Origin: Rhizophagus clarus
Lineage: Eukaryota; Glomeromycota; Glomeromycetes; Glomerales; Glomeraceae
NCBI GenBank assembly: GCA_015698045.1
Contig: BLAL01000182.1
Span: 930,001-994,000, forward strand
DNA: 64,000 bases
Direction: 5' to 3'
The position numbers and the translations under genes are program-made. Shown piece by piece: positions 25,539 through 38,608 of the stretch. The stretch's first letter is position 1; the number at the start of each line of letters is the position of its first letter. The notes under the pieces are model-generated. The model was not told where the DNA came from, did no database searches, and saw only the letters and a list, made by a program, of their open reading frames with translations.

Positions 25539-26940
25539 TGTAGATGGGTTAATGATTCATCCTATCTGCTAATGAATGGATAAAATTCAAAAAAAAAAAA
25601 AAAAAAATAGAAAAAAAACGTAACATTTTAGATCAGTGGATAATTGTTTTAGATAGAAAAAAAAAAACTATATAACAAAAAAAAACTTTCAAAAAATCGC
25701 AATCGAATGAAATTTTTTTTTTTTTTTTGCAAGCAAAAAAAAAAAAAAAAGTCTCCTCGTTATTTTATTTTATTTATAAAATTTCAATTTACAAAAAAAA
25801 AAGTGGAAACGGTTAGGTATCAAACGAACTTTTGATATATAAAATATATATATATATACGCATTTTTTTTTTTTTTAAAAAAAAAAAAAAAGAAAAAAAA
25901 AATTTTTATCGACGACACAAACAAAAAAAGAAAAAAAAAAAAAGAAAAAAAAAAGGATTATAATCTCACACGATATCCAAAGTAAAAAAAAAATTTTTTA
26001 TTGTGTTTAAAAAAAATAGACTTTTATATATATTTTCTTTTTTGTATTAACTTTTTTTTTTATTATTATTTACCTTCCTCTAAAAATTCCAAGAATATAA
26101 ATTTATCTATGGTAGTAAATCTTATGATTTTATTTCAACAAAACTTAAGCATAAAAAAAAAACAAAAGAAAGAAAGAAAATATCTTATGTACTTTTTTTA
26201 TATAAAAAAAAAAACCAAAAATAAAAATAATATATATAAGTTTTTTTCGTTTAGATATATCGTGATTTGAAAAAAGATCATTCACGGTATATTAAAACAA
26301 ATTTTTTTTTTTTTTTTTTTATCGATATGCCTTTAGTCAGTGATAAACGATAAAGAGTGCTCTTGCGTTTGGAAATGTTAGGAACTTTTTGTCTATCTAT
26401 TAAGAAAATTTTGTCTGCGACGATTACCCGGATTTATGTTGTATATATTAGCCTGAATAAGCCTGAATGCCTGATCCAGATGCTTTTGTTGTGGATGGAT
26501 AAAAAAAAATTAAATTTTAATCTTTTTTAAAATTGGGTTTGGTTGTCATTAATATTTTTATATCAATCTTCGATGTACTGTAGTGTAATAGGTTTTTCAA
26601 TATTAATGTTTGGTTCTTCTTTTACGGAAAGCTTCCTAATGTATAATTTCATCTTTATTGCTCGATTATTCGTAAAAAATTTAATCTATTTTTGTATAAC
26701 CAAGCCAAGAAATCTCGAGAAAATAAAAAGAAACTACAAAAAGAAAAGGCCACGGTTTTGTCCAGTAAAGTGTTATTAACGGATAGGCTAACGACTGTTA
26801 AATTTCGATCAATAAAAAATGATGTGAAAATAGGGATTAGTTTAAGAGGTGGAATGTTTTGCCAGATAACTTGTTTTATTTATTAACTACATACTGTTTA
26901 TTAATTGCTAATAATATTATTTTTTATTTATTTTTAATAC

Positions 26941-26968
26941 AGTCGGCCCTCAATATAACGATTCACCT
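26941..26968 (+). repeat. possible pogo/Fot1-type terminal sequence, unpaired
   Basis: AGTCGGCCCTCAATATAACG is preceded by TAATAC. The CCCTCNATATAACGA pattern is typical of terminal inverted repeats of pogo-like elements. I found no inverted partner in the window, so this is at most a solo or eroded end. Confidence 0.3.
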
Positions 26969-27341
26969 CTAATTCGTTGTAGGATTACAGCGAAGAATTT
27001 ACAGAAGTTAATTGGTTAATCGGTGCTACTACAGAATTTAGGCAATACGATCCCTTAATTTTAATTTCTGGTTAAAATTATTGTATATATTAATACCAGT
27101 ATCTTACTAATATATATATAATACCGTTAGCTATTACCCAAGTTTCTTGTATAAGGCCTGAGTATTTTAGAAAAAATTATTCGATGTAAGTATAATATTT
27201 AGTAAAAGATTTAAAAAGGAAAAAGACTGATCGATCAATGTCTTTTTAACTTTACTTTATTGTAATATTATTCATTTTTTATAAAGAGCGGATGGAATGA
27301 AAGTTATGAAAGTTGTTGCCAGTTAGGATATAATTATTTAA

Positions 27342-27600
27342 TGGTGTTGATAAAATGTTAAATGAAATGAACCTCGTAAATCAGCTGAGAAAGAACCCGT
27401 CACAGCTTCCAAGCGAACATACCTCACTACAGTTCCTATCTATAACTCATGCATATTCTCCTGAGGTTCACCTACTTTAACAATACTCTGATTTCCATCA
27501 GCAAGAACAACTAATTTAAGCGGTACCTCAACCACTTCCACTACTTCTATCAATTCCTCAAGCCCATCAACTCTTGATTAACTTTATGTGCTATATACAT
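27342..27600 (-). pseudogene. decayed coding segment of unknown family
   Basis: On the minus strand a coding-like frame reads LIEVVEVVEVPLKLVVLADG then, after one TAG, IGTVVRYVRLEAVTGSF, and ends at a stop near 27,342. Upstream the open frame continues only after a one-base shift (MYIAHKVNQELMGL). Base composition is well above the surroundings. The one stop and one shift within 260 bp suggest a dead gene or element fragment. I do not recognise the family. Confidence 0.35.
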
Positions 27601-28975
27601 GTTGAAACATTCAAATGCTAATAACAAAAGAGTAACGCAATGATAAACAACTTGGATAAAAACTATTAAATTCTCTATTAATTAATTGAGGTTTCTTACA
27701 AAAGATTTGTTTTTCGAATGACTTATTTTAAATTTGAAATTACTGGAAAAGTGTTAAAGATGTTATAAATCATAAAATCATTTACTTTATGTATATAAAA
27801 AGACATCTTTATCTTACATAACACTGTAAAATGTAAATTACAAAATTCCTACAGGCTGTACACTAATTTGGTCTTAATTGAAAAATACTTACAAAAAAAG
27901 CACTTTTTGGCCATATTCTTATTTTTACAAATGGAATGAATAGTAATGTAAATGATATAAATATATAAATATATATATTTTTTTTTTATTAGTAACTTTT
28001 GGATTTTATTTTATTATTATGTGCAAGAAATTAAAATAAAATGTTTTTTCAACTTATTTTGAAATTATTATACTTAATGTTGTTTATGGTTTTGATATTT
28101 TTTTTTTTTATTCTGAATCATATTAAAATTATCAAGGGCGAAAAAATCCATTTCTATTATCTAATTGTTTTTTTGTGGCTAATCACAGACATACTGATTA
28201 TTATTTTTTTTCAAGATGATATACGGTATTTGATTAAGTGCTAAATCACGTCGTTAATTTTATCTAGCAACCATGTTGGTTGCCAAGTCGTTTTTCAGAT
28301 TTATCATGTCCAATAATTATATATCTGATATAGCTTTATAGTTTAAATTCTTAATTCCGGCCGAATGCAATAATGCCAGCCAATTTTGTGCCCAATATAT
28401 TGGCATCAATAAAAAAAAATGCCATATGCACGCATAACATCAAAACATTTCGAGTTTTAGGATAGGTCAAGCTGATAGTACAAATTGTATAAATTTATTT
28501 ATAAATAGATGACGTTAGAATAATTTAATATCCTAACGTAATATACTGTATATATGTCTAAAAGATTCTTGTAGGCTGATAGTTACTGTATCTCGACCGA
28601 CAAAAATTGAAATGACTAAAGGAAGGAAAAACTATAGCAATTTTAAAGGTTATATAGTAAATGAAATAGGGCACCAGGTTCAGTCGGCACACACCAGTGA
28701 TGTATATGTTATTTAGTCACATGCTGACCATTGGCTGAAGGGACTTTTTAAATTGCCACGCCTGTTATCAATTACTGCTAAAAAGAAAAATAAGTAGGAT
28801 TCTGATCTGTTGATTTTTATTTTGCCTTATATACCAAACTTAAATTAGCTTATCCGTTTAAAAAACAAATAAAAATTCCCGTTTATTATGTGATTCAGAA
28901 TTACAATAATTAATGATAATAACAAAAATAACAATCGAATATTTTTTTATTATGAATAAAATAATAACAATTCAA

Positions 28976-31332
28976 TTACTCCGTATCCCATTCATCATCA
29001 TCGTCCTCATCTGTAAATCCATAGCAAATCAATGATTATCAATCAATATTTATCAAAAAGATTTAATATAAATTCATTATGAAATGTATAACATACCGGA
29101 TTCGTCACTTCCCAAATCTTTATTGAGTTTCTTTAATGCATCAGCTAATGTTTTTGCTAAATTAGTATCATTCCCACCTGGGCTTGAAGGAGGTTCTTCT
29201 GTGAACGTTGATTGACGAGTAGGTTCACCAACCTGATAGGAAATACATTAGTTACAATTTTAAAAAAAAGTTTAACAAAATATGCGTATCATTTTTACTT
29301 ACAGATCTCAAACCACCACCACTAACTCCACCTCTGTTACGAATAGCTTCCATTAAGTTAGCTCTAGTATCTATTTGAGGAGCCTCATGAGTTGTTGGTG
29401 GCGGTGGCCCCCCAGAAGGTAGAGTTGGTGGTGGGGGTGGTCCTCCAACCGGGGGAGGTGGGGGAGGTGGTGGAGGTGGTGGTGGGGGTGGTCCTCCAAC
29501 CGGGGGAGGTGGAGGAGGCGGTGGCGGTGGAGGTGGTCCTCCAACCGGGGGAGGTGGAGGAGGTGGAGGTGGTCCTCCAACCGGGGGAGGTGGAGGAGGT
29601 GGTGGCAGTGGTGCAGTCAATTGAGGAGCTGGACGAGTTGGTGGAAGAGGTGGAGGCGCTGGATTTGAATTAGTTACTCTCGCAGGTGGAATCGGTGGGG
29701 GGGTATTGTTAAAAGTAGGTGGACGAACAGGTGGTGGAGGAGGTGGTGGTGCAACTACAGGTTGTTGAGGAGTGGAACGTGAGGGGATAGTAGGCGGGAT
29801 GACCGGTGGAGTATGTGGAATCGAAGGAGCACTAATCGGAGGAGGAAGAGTTGGTGGTGGAGCGGGAGCGGGAGTTATTTTAGGCAAAAAGGATGGCGAA
29901 ACTGGCGGAGAAACCGAATTAACTTTCGCAGGAGATGAGGGCTGAAGTGTATCACGAATTGGAGTCGTGGGCCCCGTTACAGGTTTACGAGCAGGCGGTG
30001 GTGGTGGTGATTTCCTTTTAGGAGGTGGTGGTGCAGTACGTCTACTTGGCGGTTGTGGTGGGGGTCCTTTTTTAGCTTGTTTACGAGGTGATTCGTTCTT
30101 ACTCTTTTCAAGAAAATCACTAATAAATTCGGTGTTTTTTACTATCATTTCCTATAATAGAAAATCAAAACAAATTAGTTTTAAATGAAAAGTATTATAA
30201 TACTACAATGAAAGTAACATTAACCTTGCTAATACCCAAGTCTCCTAATTGATCAATCAAGTCTCTCCATTCAGGATTGATGTTTTGAACCTATATAATC
30301 AATCATATACAAAAAAGAATTAAACTCCTTGCTTATTATTTATTTTATCAAAAACTTTCATTTACTTACATCAAATCCTTTCTGTTCATCCCATCCAATG
30401 TGTCCAAGATGTCTAATTATGTAAAATTTTATGTTAATATTTTATTTCAAAACGTGTTATACATATTTATGTATGTGTATATATATATATATATATTAAT
30501 ATTATAGACCAAAAGCTCTTGCCTAAATTCTGTAGGTGCACCAATTTCCGATTTATCAATTTTATTCTTCTTTTTCTTCTTTTTTCCACCACCAAAAAGT
30601 CCGCCACCGCTATTTTTATTTTCTTTTTGAGATTTCTTGGCTGTATATAAAATTTTCAATACAAATTAAAATTTCTACAAATATTGTGACAAAGATAAAA
30701 TTATATAATAACATACACTTTGAAGGAAGTTTTTCTCTATTAATAACTTTTTTGTAAAAGCTTTTAGCTTCTTGTTCATTAGCAAAAGAAAAGGCGGCAA
30801 GATATTCCTATATTAAGCAAAAAATGAAATTAATTATAATACTGGAAGACAAAAATAGACAAAAATTATTGCACCTACATCGAGAGCAAAAGTATGAAAA
30901 AATTGAGTTTCCTCAGTATATTGGAAATCTTTATAGAGTTCTTGTTCCCATATTATACCACGATCTCCCTAAATTAAATAAAACGATACACAATGTTTTA
31001 AATAATAATGATCGAGAACGAGAAACCTTGAGTAATAAAAACAAAAACTTACAAGTAAATCGACGATTTTGAAAAAAAACGAATTCTTTGAATTGTCCTT
31101 AACAAAACCAACTGCTCCCATAATTTTAGTATATGTCCAAGCATTTGGATCAGGATATGCAATATAAAGTCGAGCAACTGTCGCGGTCAAAATTTTCTAT
31201 AAATGCCGAAAAATATGTGAATTGATAGTAAAAATCTTCAAAAAAAAAGGAGGAAAAAAGCCTTACATTTCCGGATAAGGCCTTCTTTATCGTTGCCTTA
31301 TCCTCAGGCTTCTGGAGGGTAACTGAAGGCAT
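28976..31332 (-). CDS. LAS17: WASP homologue, Arp2/3 activator (545 aa, 10 exons)
   Basis: Exons: 31332-31267, 31196-31053, 30968-30879, 30807-30717, 30640-30523, 30412-30370, 30290-30225, 30151-29303, 29232-29097, 29010-28976. Order of domains: WH1 (about 12-130, with FFKIVDL and FFHTFALD), a basic stretch, CRIB (about 163-184, IGAPTEFRHLGHIGWDE) with the autoinhibitory helix after it, a long proline-rich region (about 230-460) with tracts of up to 14 prolines separated by VGG, WH2 (about 463-489, RANLMEAIRNRGG), and an acidic tail ending DDDDEWDTE with the Arp2/3-contacting Trp. WASP proteins couple Cdc42 or SH3 signals to branched actin at endocytic sites. Unlike yeast Las17, the CRIB motif is intact, so direct GTPase control is likely. 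The intron after exon 5 is GC-AG (GCAAGA donor); using it is the only way to complete the CRIB motif. Confidence 0.95.
29430..29625. repeat. minisatellite encoding WASP polyproline-VGG units
   Basis: Repeated GGTCCTCCAACCGGGGGAGG blocks with intervening GGTGGAGGAGG runs on the plus strand encode PPPP-VGG units on the minus strand. The number of repeats determines how many profilin- and SH3-binding tracts WASP carries, so length variation between strains is expected. Confidence 0.85.
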
Positions 31333-31588
31333 AATATCGCCGGGCAAGAAGAACTTTTTTGTTGTTATAGAATGAATCAAACAACTACAGTATAAATACT
31401 TTCGAGTTTTGGTAATTAAATTATTAAAAATTATACAGGATTGGCAACCGAGCACTTGGCTCTTGGCTGCGGCCCAGTCAATTTGCTTGGCAAAGTGCCA
31501 GCCAGCATTGTCAAATAAAGGTTTCATCAATTTTATTTACCGATATAAATTTTAATCTATACATCCATTTTAAAAAAATCATCTTTTA

Positions 31589-34500
31589 TTAATAAATACT
31601 TAAAACCTCAAAAATCCCTATTAAAATTAATTCAATACCAAAATGAAATAAAATATTCCAAATAATTTGATATAAATACTTAGGTGAAAACACTGTCCAA
31701 ATAAATAAATGATTTCTTAAAATCATAACTCCAACAGATAATATAAATAATACGATAGAATGAAATAGTGATGTATATATCAAGTAATCTAAAAAAAATA
31801 TTATATTTAAAGATGATAAACTTTTAACAATATTATTTTCTTGTATTATAATGTCACTGCCTTTATCATCAACTTCTCTGGTGTTATCATCGTTGTTTGT
31901 TTCTTTAGTCAATTTCCATCTCATTAGAATCTCTTTTCTTAAAATAACACCAGCAAAACACCACCAAATAGGTCCACTCCAATTCCCCAGAAAAGTTGTT
32001 AATCCAACTAATATTACGTTATATTCGTTAATACCAGTATATGAATGACTTATATCGATAGATGATAACGAATTAGAATTACCTAAGGAAAAGAATGATA
32101 AAAATTCAAACGATATAAGAAAAAAATTACATGATAAAGGTGTTAATAAAAAATTATCATCATTACAATATAAAAATAAATAAAATTGTATAAAATATAA
32201 TCCATATAATGGTATGTTATGTGGTCTTGATAACAATATGAACAAATATGTTATAAGACATAATATTATTTTAGGAAAATTTCTTATCTCTGAACCTGTC
32301 AAAATAATATTATTACAAATAAAATTACTTATCAAATAAAAAAAAAAACTTCAAATTTAAAGAAAAAGCGTATTTTACCTTTTTCAAATCGGTTTTTTAC
32401 AATTATACCAAACTGACACAGTACAAGACTTACAATAAGCAGTACATAAATAAGTCTTGCAAGTGTTACAATTTGAGTTGTCCAAATAATAAAAGAAATC
32501 GATTCGAATAATTTAGGAAACAATTCTACACCTCCATCTATTTCCAACTTATATTTAGTTACAGATATCGAAATAATTATTACTATCAACTGTGTAAATC
32601 GTTGTAAAATAAATGACAACACAGAATTTCTACGTGATTTATTATTAATAAATAATTTGTGAATTTCTCTTAATGTAATTAAAGTTAGTGCAAAACTTGT
32701 TACAAAATATAGTGTCCACATTAATTTGATGTATGATGTATTAAGGTAAAATTTCAAATCAATTGTTCCAGCAAACTTTTGACCTAAAGTGTTACAATGA
32801 ATTATTAATAAATAATAAAAAAAAAAAGATTTTTTACATTAATAACCTACCAGTCTGATTCCATGCTCTAATTAATCGAACTAACACCATTTGACACATA
32901 AAAGTATACGCTTGTTTTATAAGCAATGCCCGATTTTTCAATCTAAAGCTATTTTTAACAATAATTGTTATTAATAATTTTATGAACTATTACATAATAA
33001 CTTTATTCAGTTATTTAAATTTACCTTAAAATAAAAGAATAAATTAACATAGTCTGTGTCCAATAATACCAGAATTGATGCTCTTCTTCAATATAACTAC
33101 TCGCGAATAATGTGATGCAAAATGCGATAACTCCAATTATACTAAGGAACTCTAAATGACTTCGCTGACCTTTACTTTCATCTTGGTTACCGAATCGTTT
33201 ATTCCACTGAACATACGTATCCAACATAATGGTAATATAATTAAATACAGAAAGTATCATAAAGAATAATCCTATGAACATTGAAGTAATATCATAATCA
33301 CTAAAACTTGATCCAAGACGCAAACCAGAATCTGTAATAAACTAAAATCAAAAGATATGTTATTAAAAATATTCTAAAATTTCAAATAAAATCAACTAAG
33401 TACCTTATTATAAAATAGCAAAGCATTATTGATATAGCTAGTGTCATCGAATTCATTAACTTCAAGTGATTTGGCATGATAGTAATGTGCCATAGAATAC
33501 AAGCATTGTAATTGTGCTTGATCGTCATTAAAATCGCAATTCATTACACTTGTAGCATTAGGATTACGGTCAAATGATGGCCATAATGTTTGTAATATCC
33601 CGGATAACTGGTATGCATTTAATTGCAATGCACGCAATTTTTCCAGAGCTAAAATAATATTTGGAAATTCTAAATGGTGATGAATTAAAAAAAAAAAAAA
33701 TGAAAAAGCCCAAAAAAATCAAAAGTAATTTACCATCAATATCGATCATCAGGTCCAATAATAAGTTTCCTAAATTATTTTTTGGAATAGGAATTCCAAA
33801 CAAGTAACTAATAGTTGGTACAAAGTCTACTTGATTTATAACTTTATAAAAACTCATTAAATGCTCATCAAATGGGATACTAAATGTTTCAGGGACCTGT
33901 TTCATGGAGTCGAATATAGAACTCATAAAGACAAATGCCTAGAGAACAATAAAGAAAACAATGAATTTAATATATATAAATATTGGAGCCTCGTTTAGAA
34001 TAAAATACATATGATAACCTTACGGTAGACATTTCGCCGATAGATGAGCCACCATGATTTCCTGCCTTTACAAAAATTCATGTGTTGCTTCAATATTGAG
34101 AATATGATAAAATTCGAAATTGATATTGTTCACACCTCATTCATTCCGTGATCTCCACATAACACAAATAGCGTAGGCTTTACATTAGGGTTTTCCCTAA
34201 TTCTTTTCTTATCCTGTTCCAAGATGGTCTCATATATTATTTTTACAACTTCATCCATCTCATGTTGTTTTGGCACCATCAAATGACTATAAGGACCACT
34301 TGAGTGACCGACATGATCCAATCCAAGGTAATGAAATATCAAAACATCCCACCCAGGTTTTGATAATTGTGGAATTACATTTCGAGTTACATTAAGATCA
34401 ACTTCAATCGTGTCCTAATTAATTATAAATTAAGATGCATATATGTGATATAAAAGACAAAATATCAAATAATACCGTAGCAAAGAACGAAGTAGTTCCA

Positions 34501-35233
34501 TCCGTTTCATGAAATAATCCAGGAAAAAGTTTTATCCAGGTATCGTCACCAAAAAATGATATTGACTTATTACCAACATTTTTTAATTGTATTAACCAAT
34601 TATCCTGGTTCGCTAATGAAGAAGAAGTATCAGACTCCGCAATATTAAGAATTGCATCCAAAAAATTCGGCACAGTTCCTATAAATCAAATAAAAATCAA
34701 AAAAAAAAAAAAAAAAAAAGTTTGAATCAGAAAATATAATAAATAATTATAACATGTACCAGTTGTCAAAGCTTTAATTCGTGGTAAGGTGACAGTCGGG
34801 GCGGTCGCTATTGATGTATAAGGAATTGCGTGTCGTTCTGCGATAAGACTAACAAATGATTAGAATCCATAATTTATATCGTATTTACGAATTTCAATTA
34901 TTTACCTTTGGACAAATTTCATTCCAGAATTCTTTCCAAACACGAAATCACTATTAATAATATTTCAATTATGAATAAAGAACCGAATATATTTATAAAT
35001 AAAATTAAATGAGTAAACCTTCTCAACGCATCAATTAGCATAAAAACTAAACGGTCAAATTTTGGTTCCAAAAGTGTTTTTTCTCCATTGGGTAATGGAG
35101 GTAACTCGTTTACTGTTGATAAGCCAGATAAACTAGTTTTATAAGGAAAAAATCCTTTTGCAAAGAAAAAAATGCCCAATAATTGGAGTATTGAAATATT
35201 GAATAGAATTTGCCACTTTTTTCGTGAATACAT
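31589..35233 (-). CDS. LAS21: GPI ethanolamine phosphate transferase 2 (GPI7/PIG-G), 949 aa, 12 exons
   Basis: Exons: 35233-35019, 34950-34906, 34848-34760, 34678-34476, 34414-34136, 34065-34024, 33938-33734, 33648-33404, 33341-33025, 32948-32851, 32783-32379, 32295-31589. The enzyme adds phosphoethanolamine to the second mannose of GPI anchors in the ER. The N-terminus has one membrane segment (about 8-26), then a lumenal alkaline-phosphatase-like domain with FMLIDALRSDF, the nucleophile region PTVTLPRIK, GDDTW, HYLGLDHVGHSSGP and CGDHGMNE followed by AGNHGGSSIGE; these supply the metal ligands. The second half is many hydrophobic segments, including RAWNQTGQKF, shared with yeast Las21. That segment and the lumenal motifs distinguish it from Gpi13 and Mcd4. 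It diverges from the MCC alpha gene across 344 bp. Confidence 0.94.
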
Positions 35234-35577
35234 TATGAAGTAAATTCAATACTTAAGTACTAGCCTGTCGATCAATATAATGGAGGGTATCTGATGTGAT
35301 TTTCCAAATCGTGTAACCGATCGGTGAATTACCTTACACCACCGTGTGATAATTTGTCTCTCTGACACGTGATGACGAGATTTGTTGTTTATTTATATGA
35401 TATGTTTTCAGAGGACTTTAGTTAGTGTTGTGTCGTTTTGTCATTCTTCATAGCTTGTCACCGGTCCAAGATGATCCCCGATCGGTCACAACAATGTAGC
35501 CTCAATCGTCTATTACCAAATATACGTGCAGCTAGGAAAATCATTGTTTCATATTTCGCTATCAGCAAGCTATTGAA
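35234..35577. promoter_or_regulatory. bidirectional promoter region, GPI7 / MCC alpha
   Basis: 344 bp separate the two divergent start codons, so both promoters must lie here. The only motif I can point to is a CACGTG E-box at 35366-35371. Its use is not shown by sequence alone. Confidence 0.5.
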
Positions 35578-38572
35578 ATGCAATCAAAACCAATAGAAAA
35601 ATTACTTATTGCAAACCGTGGAGAGATCGCATGTAGGATTGTCAATACCTGCAAACGATTAGGAATTTCAACTGTTGCTGTATACTCTGATAGGTATTGA
35701 TTTTGTTATTTTAATATTTAAAAAACAACTCTAAATACTATTCGAATGATTTTTTTTTTTTTTTAAAAAAAAAAGTGACCAGAATGCCCTTTTTGTAAAA
35801 TTGGCAGATGAAGCAATTCACATAGGACCTTCACCTCCAGTAGATTCATATTTATGCGGAGATAAAATCGTTAAAGCAGCCAAGAGCGTTGGAGCAGATG
35901 CCATTCATCCTGGTAATATTATTTAAGTATGAAACATATCTTTTTGATAACCTGTTCACGATAAGCCGATTTAACATCATTCTGTTTGTTTCTGTTTTTA
36001 GGTTATGGATTTTTATCGGAAAATGCTGAATTCGCGGAGTTAACGTCCAATTCAGGAATTCGTTTTATTGGTCCTTCACCCGAATCAATATTAGCCATTG
36101 GCGACAAGGTAGTGTAAATCTTATTTAACTTCTTTCTGATCATTATTAACTAATGAAGGATGATTGAAATAGATTAGAGCTAAGAATTTGCTTGCCGAAC
36201 ATCTTCCATCTGTACCTCTTATACCAGGTTATAATGGGTTGGATCAAAGTATAGAAGTGTTAGTACGCGAAGCTATCAGAATTGGTAACATATTAATTAA
36301 ATTTATGAACTTAAGACTTAGAACCTTACGATTTTCGGTAACTGAGTAACATTATTCTTATATATAGGCTTCCCAGTATTATTGAAAGCTTCAGCTGGTG
36401 GAGGAGGCAAAGGTATGCGCGTTGTTTATGAAGAGTCTAAGTAAGTTGTATACGAAACAAACTTTTTTGCAAATTTCTGATAAATAATGCTTTTTGTAAT
36501 CCTTTAAAAATAGGTTGCAAGAAGAATTAGAACATGCAAAATTAGAATCATTGAAATTATTCGGTTCGGATGAATTATTAATAGAAAAATATTTTGTTTC
36601 GGTCCGGCATGTTGAGATACAAATAATTGGAGATAATTATGGAAATGTTTATCATTGTTTCGAAAGAGATTGTTCAATGCAACGTCGTCATCAAAAAGTT
36701 ATCGAGGTATCGAGAGTTAGATTTTTTTGATCAAATATTTGACTATGCTATGATCCTAAAGTATCTTGTTATAGGAAACACCCTCACCTTGTCTGGATCC
36801 TGCTCTGAGAGAAAAAATGACTACAACGGCTATACAAATTGGTAAATTTCTTAAATATCAAGGAGCTGGCACAATAGAATTTATTTTGGTAAGTACATAG
36901 TTTATTAAAATTGGCTCATATTCAGTTGAGCAAGGACTAGTGCTATGATTGTTTATTAATAAAAAATTATTTTTCTAATAAAGGATGAAAGAGATAAGAA
37001 ATTTTACTTTCTTGAGATGAATACACGTTTACAAGTTGAACATCCTATTACAGAATTAGTAACAGGATTAGATTTAGTTGAATTACAAATTTTAGTAGCA
37101 CAGGGTATATATTTAACGGCATCCTTTTTTTAAAAAAAAATCAACTTTATTTATTCATTTTATTATTTTATTTATAGGATATGATTTGTCACTATCAAAA
37201 CTGCCTACATTGAAACTAAACGTAAGATACATAAATATTATATTTAAAAAAAAATTAGTTTCGTACTGATTTTAGAATATACAATCTTTAGGGACATGCT
37301 ATTGAATGTAGACTTTATTCTGAAAATCCAAAAAATAATTTTCTTCCAAGTAAGGGCAAAATACGATATTGGAAACAATTAATGGTACCAAATATTCGGT
37401 ATGACACTGGAATAGAAACAGGTTTTTAGTTTAAGTAAATTCGTGTTTAAATAACTTAATTTTTATATTGCTAACGTTTTAAAATATGGAATTACAGGAT
37501 CCGAAATATCGATATATTATGATCCATTAATATCAAAAATTTCAGTATGGTCGCCAACAAGATCCCAATCTATACAAAAAATGTTGTTTACATTAAAAAA
37601 TACAATCGTATTAGGTCTGATTACAAATCAACCATTTTTGTTAAGCATAATGAAAAATCCTGCTTTTATTAGTGGTGCTTATACTACATTATTTATAGAA
37701 AGAGAATTTTCTCAACAAAAAGATTTTTCTCTTCAAAAAGGCCTTTTAAAAAATGAAAAAGAATTAATCATTATACCATTTTTATGGCTATGGTATCAAA
37801 AAGAAAGACAACGTACTACGTTACGTCATATTCCATCCGGATGGCGTTATTTAAAAAATAAAAATCCTACTGACGGATATTATATTAATGGAAATTTGAT
37901 TGAATTGGAATATGAATATCAGAGAAAAATTGATGGGTCTTTTATTAATGATATGGACCATAAATTTAGTGTTTGGGTTAAGTCATGGCCAAAAAGGAAA
38001 GATGTGATCTTGCATGATGTTACTATTAATGAGTGTGATGGTAAGCTATTTCAGTGGAATCTTTAATAATAATCGGCAAGATAATCAAAATTTTTTCTAT
38101 TTAGAAAATATTTATGGATCTTTGCGTTGTTCTATTGAGGGAATTCAACGCGTTTATGAAATTGCAAGTGGAGCAAAAGGCACATATCCGCAAGAAGTTT
38201 ACGTTCATAACCAAGAGTTGGGAGAACAAATTAAATTTACAAAAAAAGAGAGGCTTAATACTGCGGCCGAAACATCAGAAGATGACGGTAAGTTATGCTT
38301 CAATTTTTTTTATTCTGCTTATAATAATTTACTAACTTTATTTTTTAATTTGTAAACATCAAGTTTCTCCGTATATATCACCAATGCCATGTAAAATATT
38401 GAAATTGTTAGTAAAAACGAATACAAATGTAAGAAAAAACGATGCTTTATTAATAATGGAATCCATGAAAATGGAAGTTAAACTATTTGCTAGGCATGAT
38501 GGTATTGCAAAATTTTTAGTTAAAGAAGGCGATGTTGTTGATGCTGGAACTATTTTAGTTAAAATTGATTAA
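35578..38572 (+). CDS. MCCA: 3-methylcrotonyl-CoA carboxylase, biotin-carrying alpha subunit (693 aa, 13 exons)
   Basis: Exons: 35578-35693, 35776-35912, 36002-36108, 36173-36284, 36368-36440, 36514-36706, 36775-36888, 36984-37104, 37178-37221, 37292-37421, 37498-38040, 38105-38287, 38364-38572. It carries out ATP-dependent biotin carboxylation in leucine breakdown. The biotin carboxylase domain (about 6-450) shows [14 protein letters not shown], the Gly-rich ATP loop [29 protein letters not shown] and [10 protein letters not shown]. The C-terminal biotinyl domain has MESMKME, with Lys660 as the biotin site. Overall similarity is closer to MCC than to propionyl-CoA or acetyl-CoA carboxylases. 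The predicted start leaves only five residues before the carboxylase domain, so no mitochondrial presequence is visible. The intron after exon 10 has an atypical GTTTTT donor. Confidence 0.92.
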
Positions 38573-38608
38573 CATAAAACAATATAGAGTATAGAAAGAA
38601 ATAAATAA

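Larger units (their letters stand above)
25539..28975. other. intergenic region rich in homopolymers, with a gene relic
   Basis: The first 800 bp after the sestrin stop are dominated by poly(A) and poly(T) runs and presumably hold its 3' end. A possible transposon end is at 26941-26968 and a decayed coding segment at 27342-27600. An open frame at 26,692-26,886 with a Lys-rich start has no family similarity that I recognise. Confidence 0.55.

Noticed and set aside
26543..26886. Two overlapping open frames, one hydrophobic and one Lys-rich.
   Set aside because: Neither has a recognisable domain or continues through plausible splice sites; evidence is too thin for a gene call.
29392..30188. Plus-strand frames rich in Gly and Val opposite WASP.
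   Set aside because: They are the reverse strand of the polyproline coding region.
31333..31530. In-frame extension upstream of the WASP start (reads FDNAGWHFAKQIDW).
   Set aside because: It does not resemble WH1-flanking sequence of any WASP; MPSVTLQ starts the conserved part. It is more likely 5' leader.
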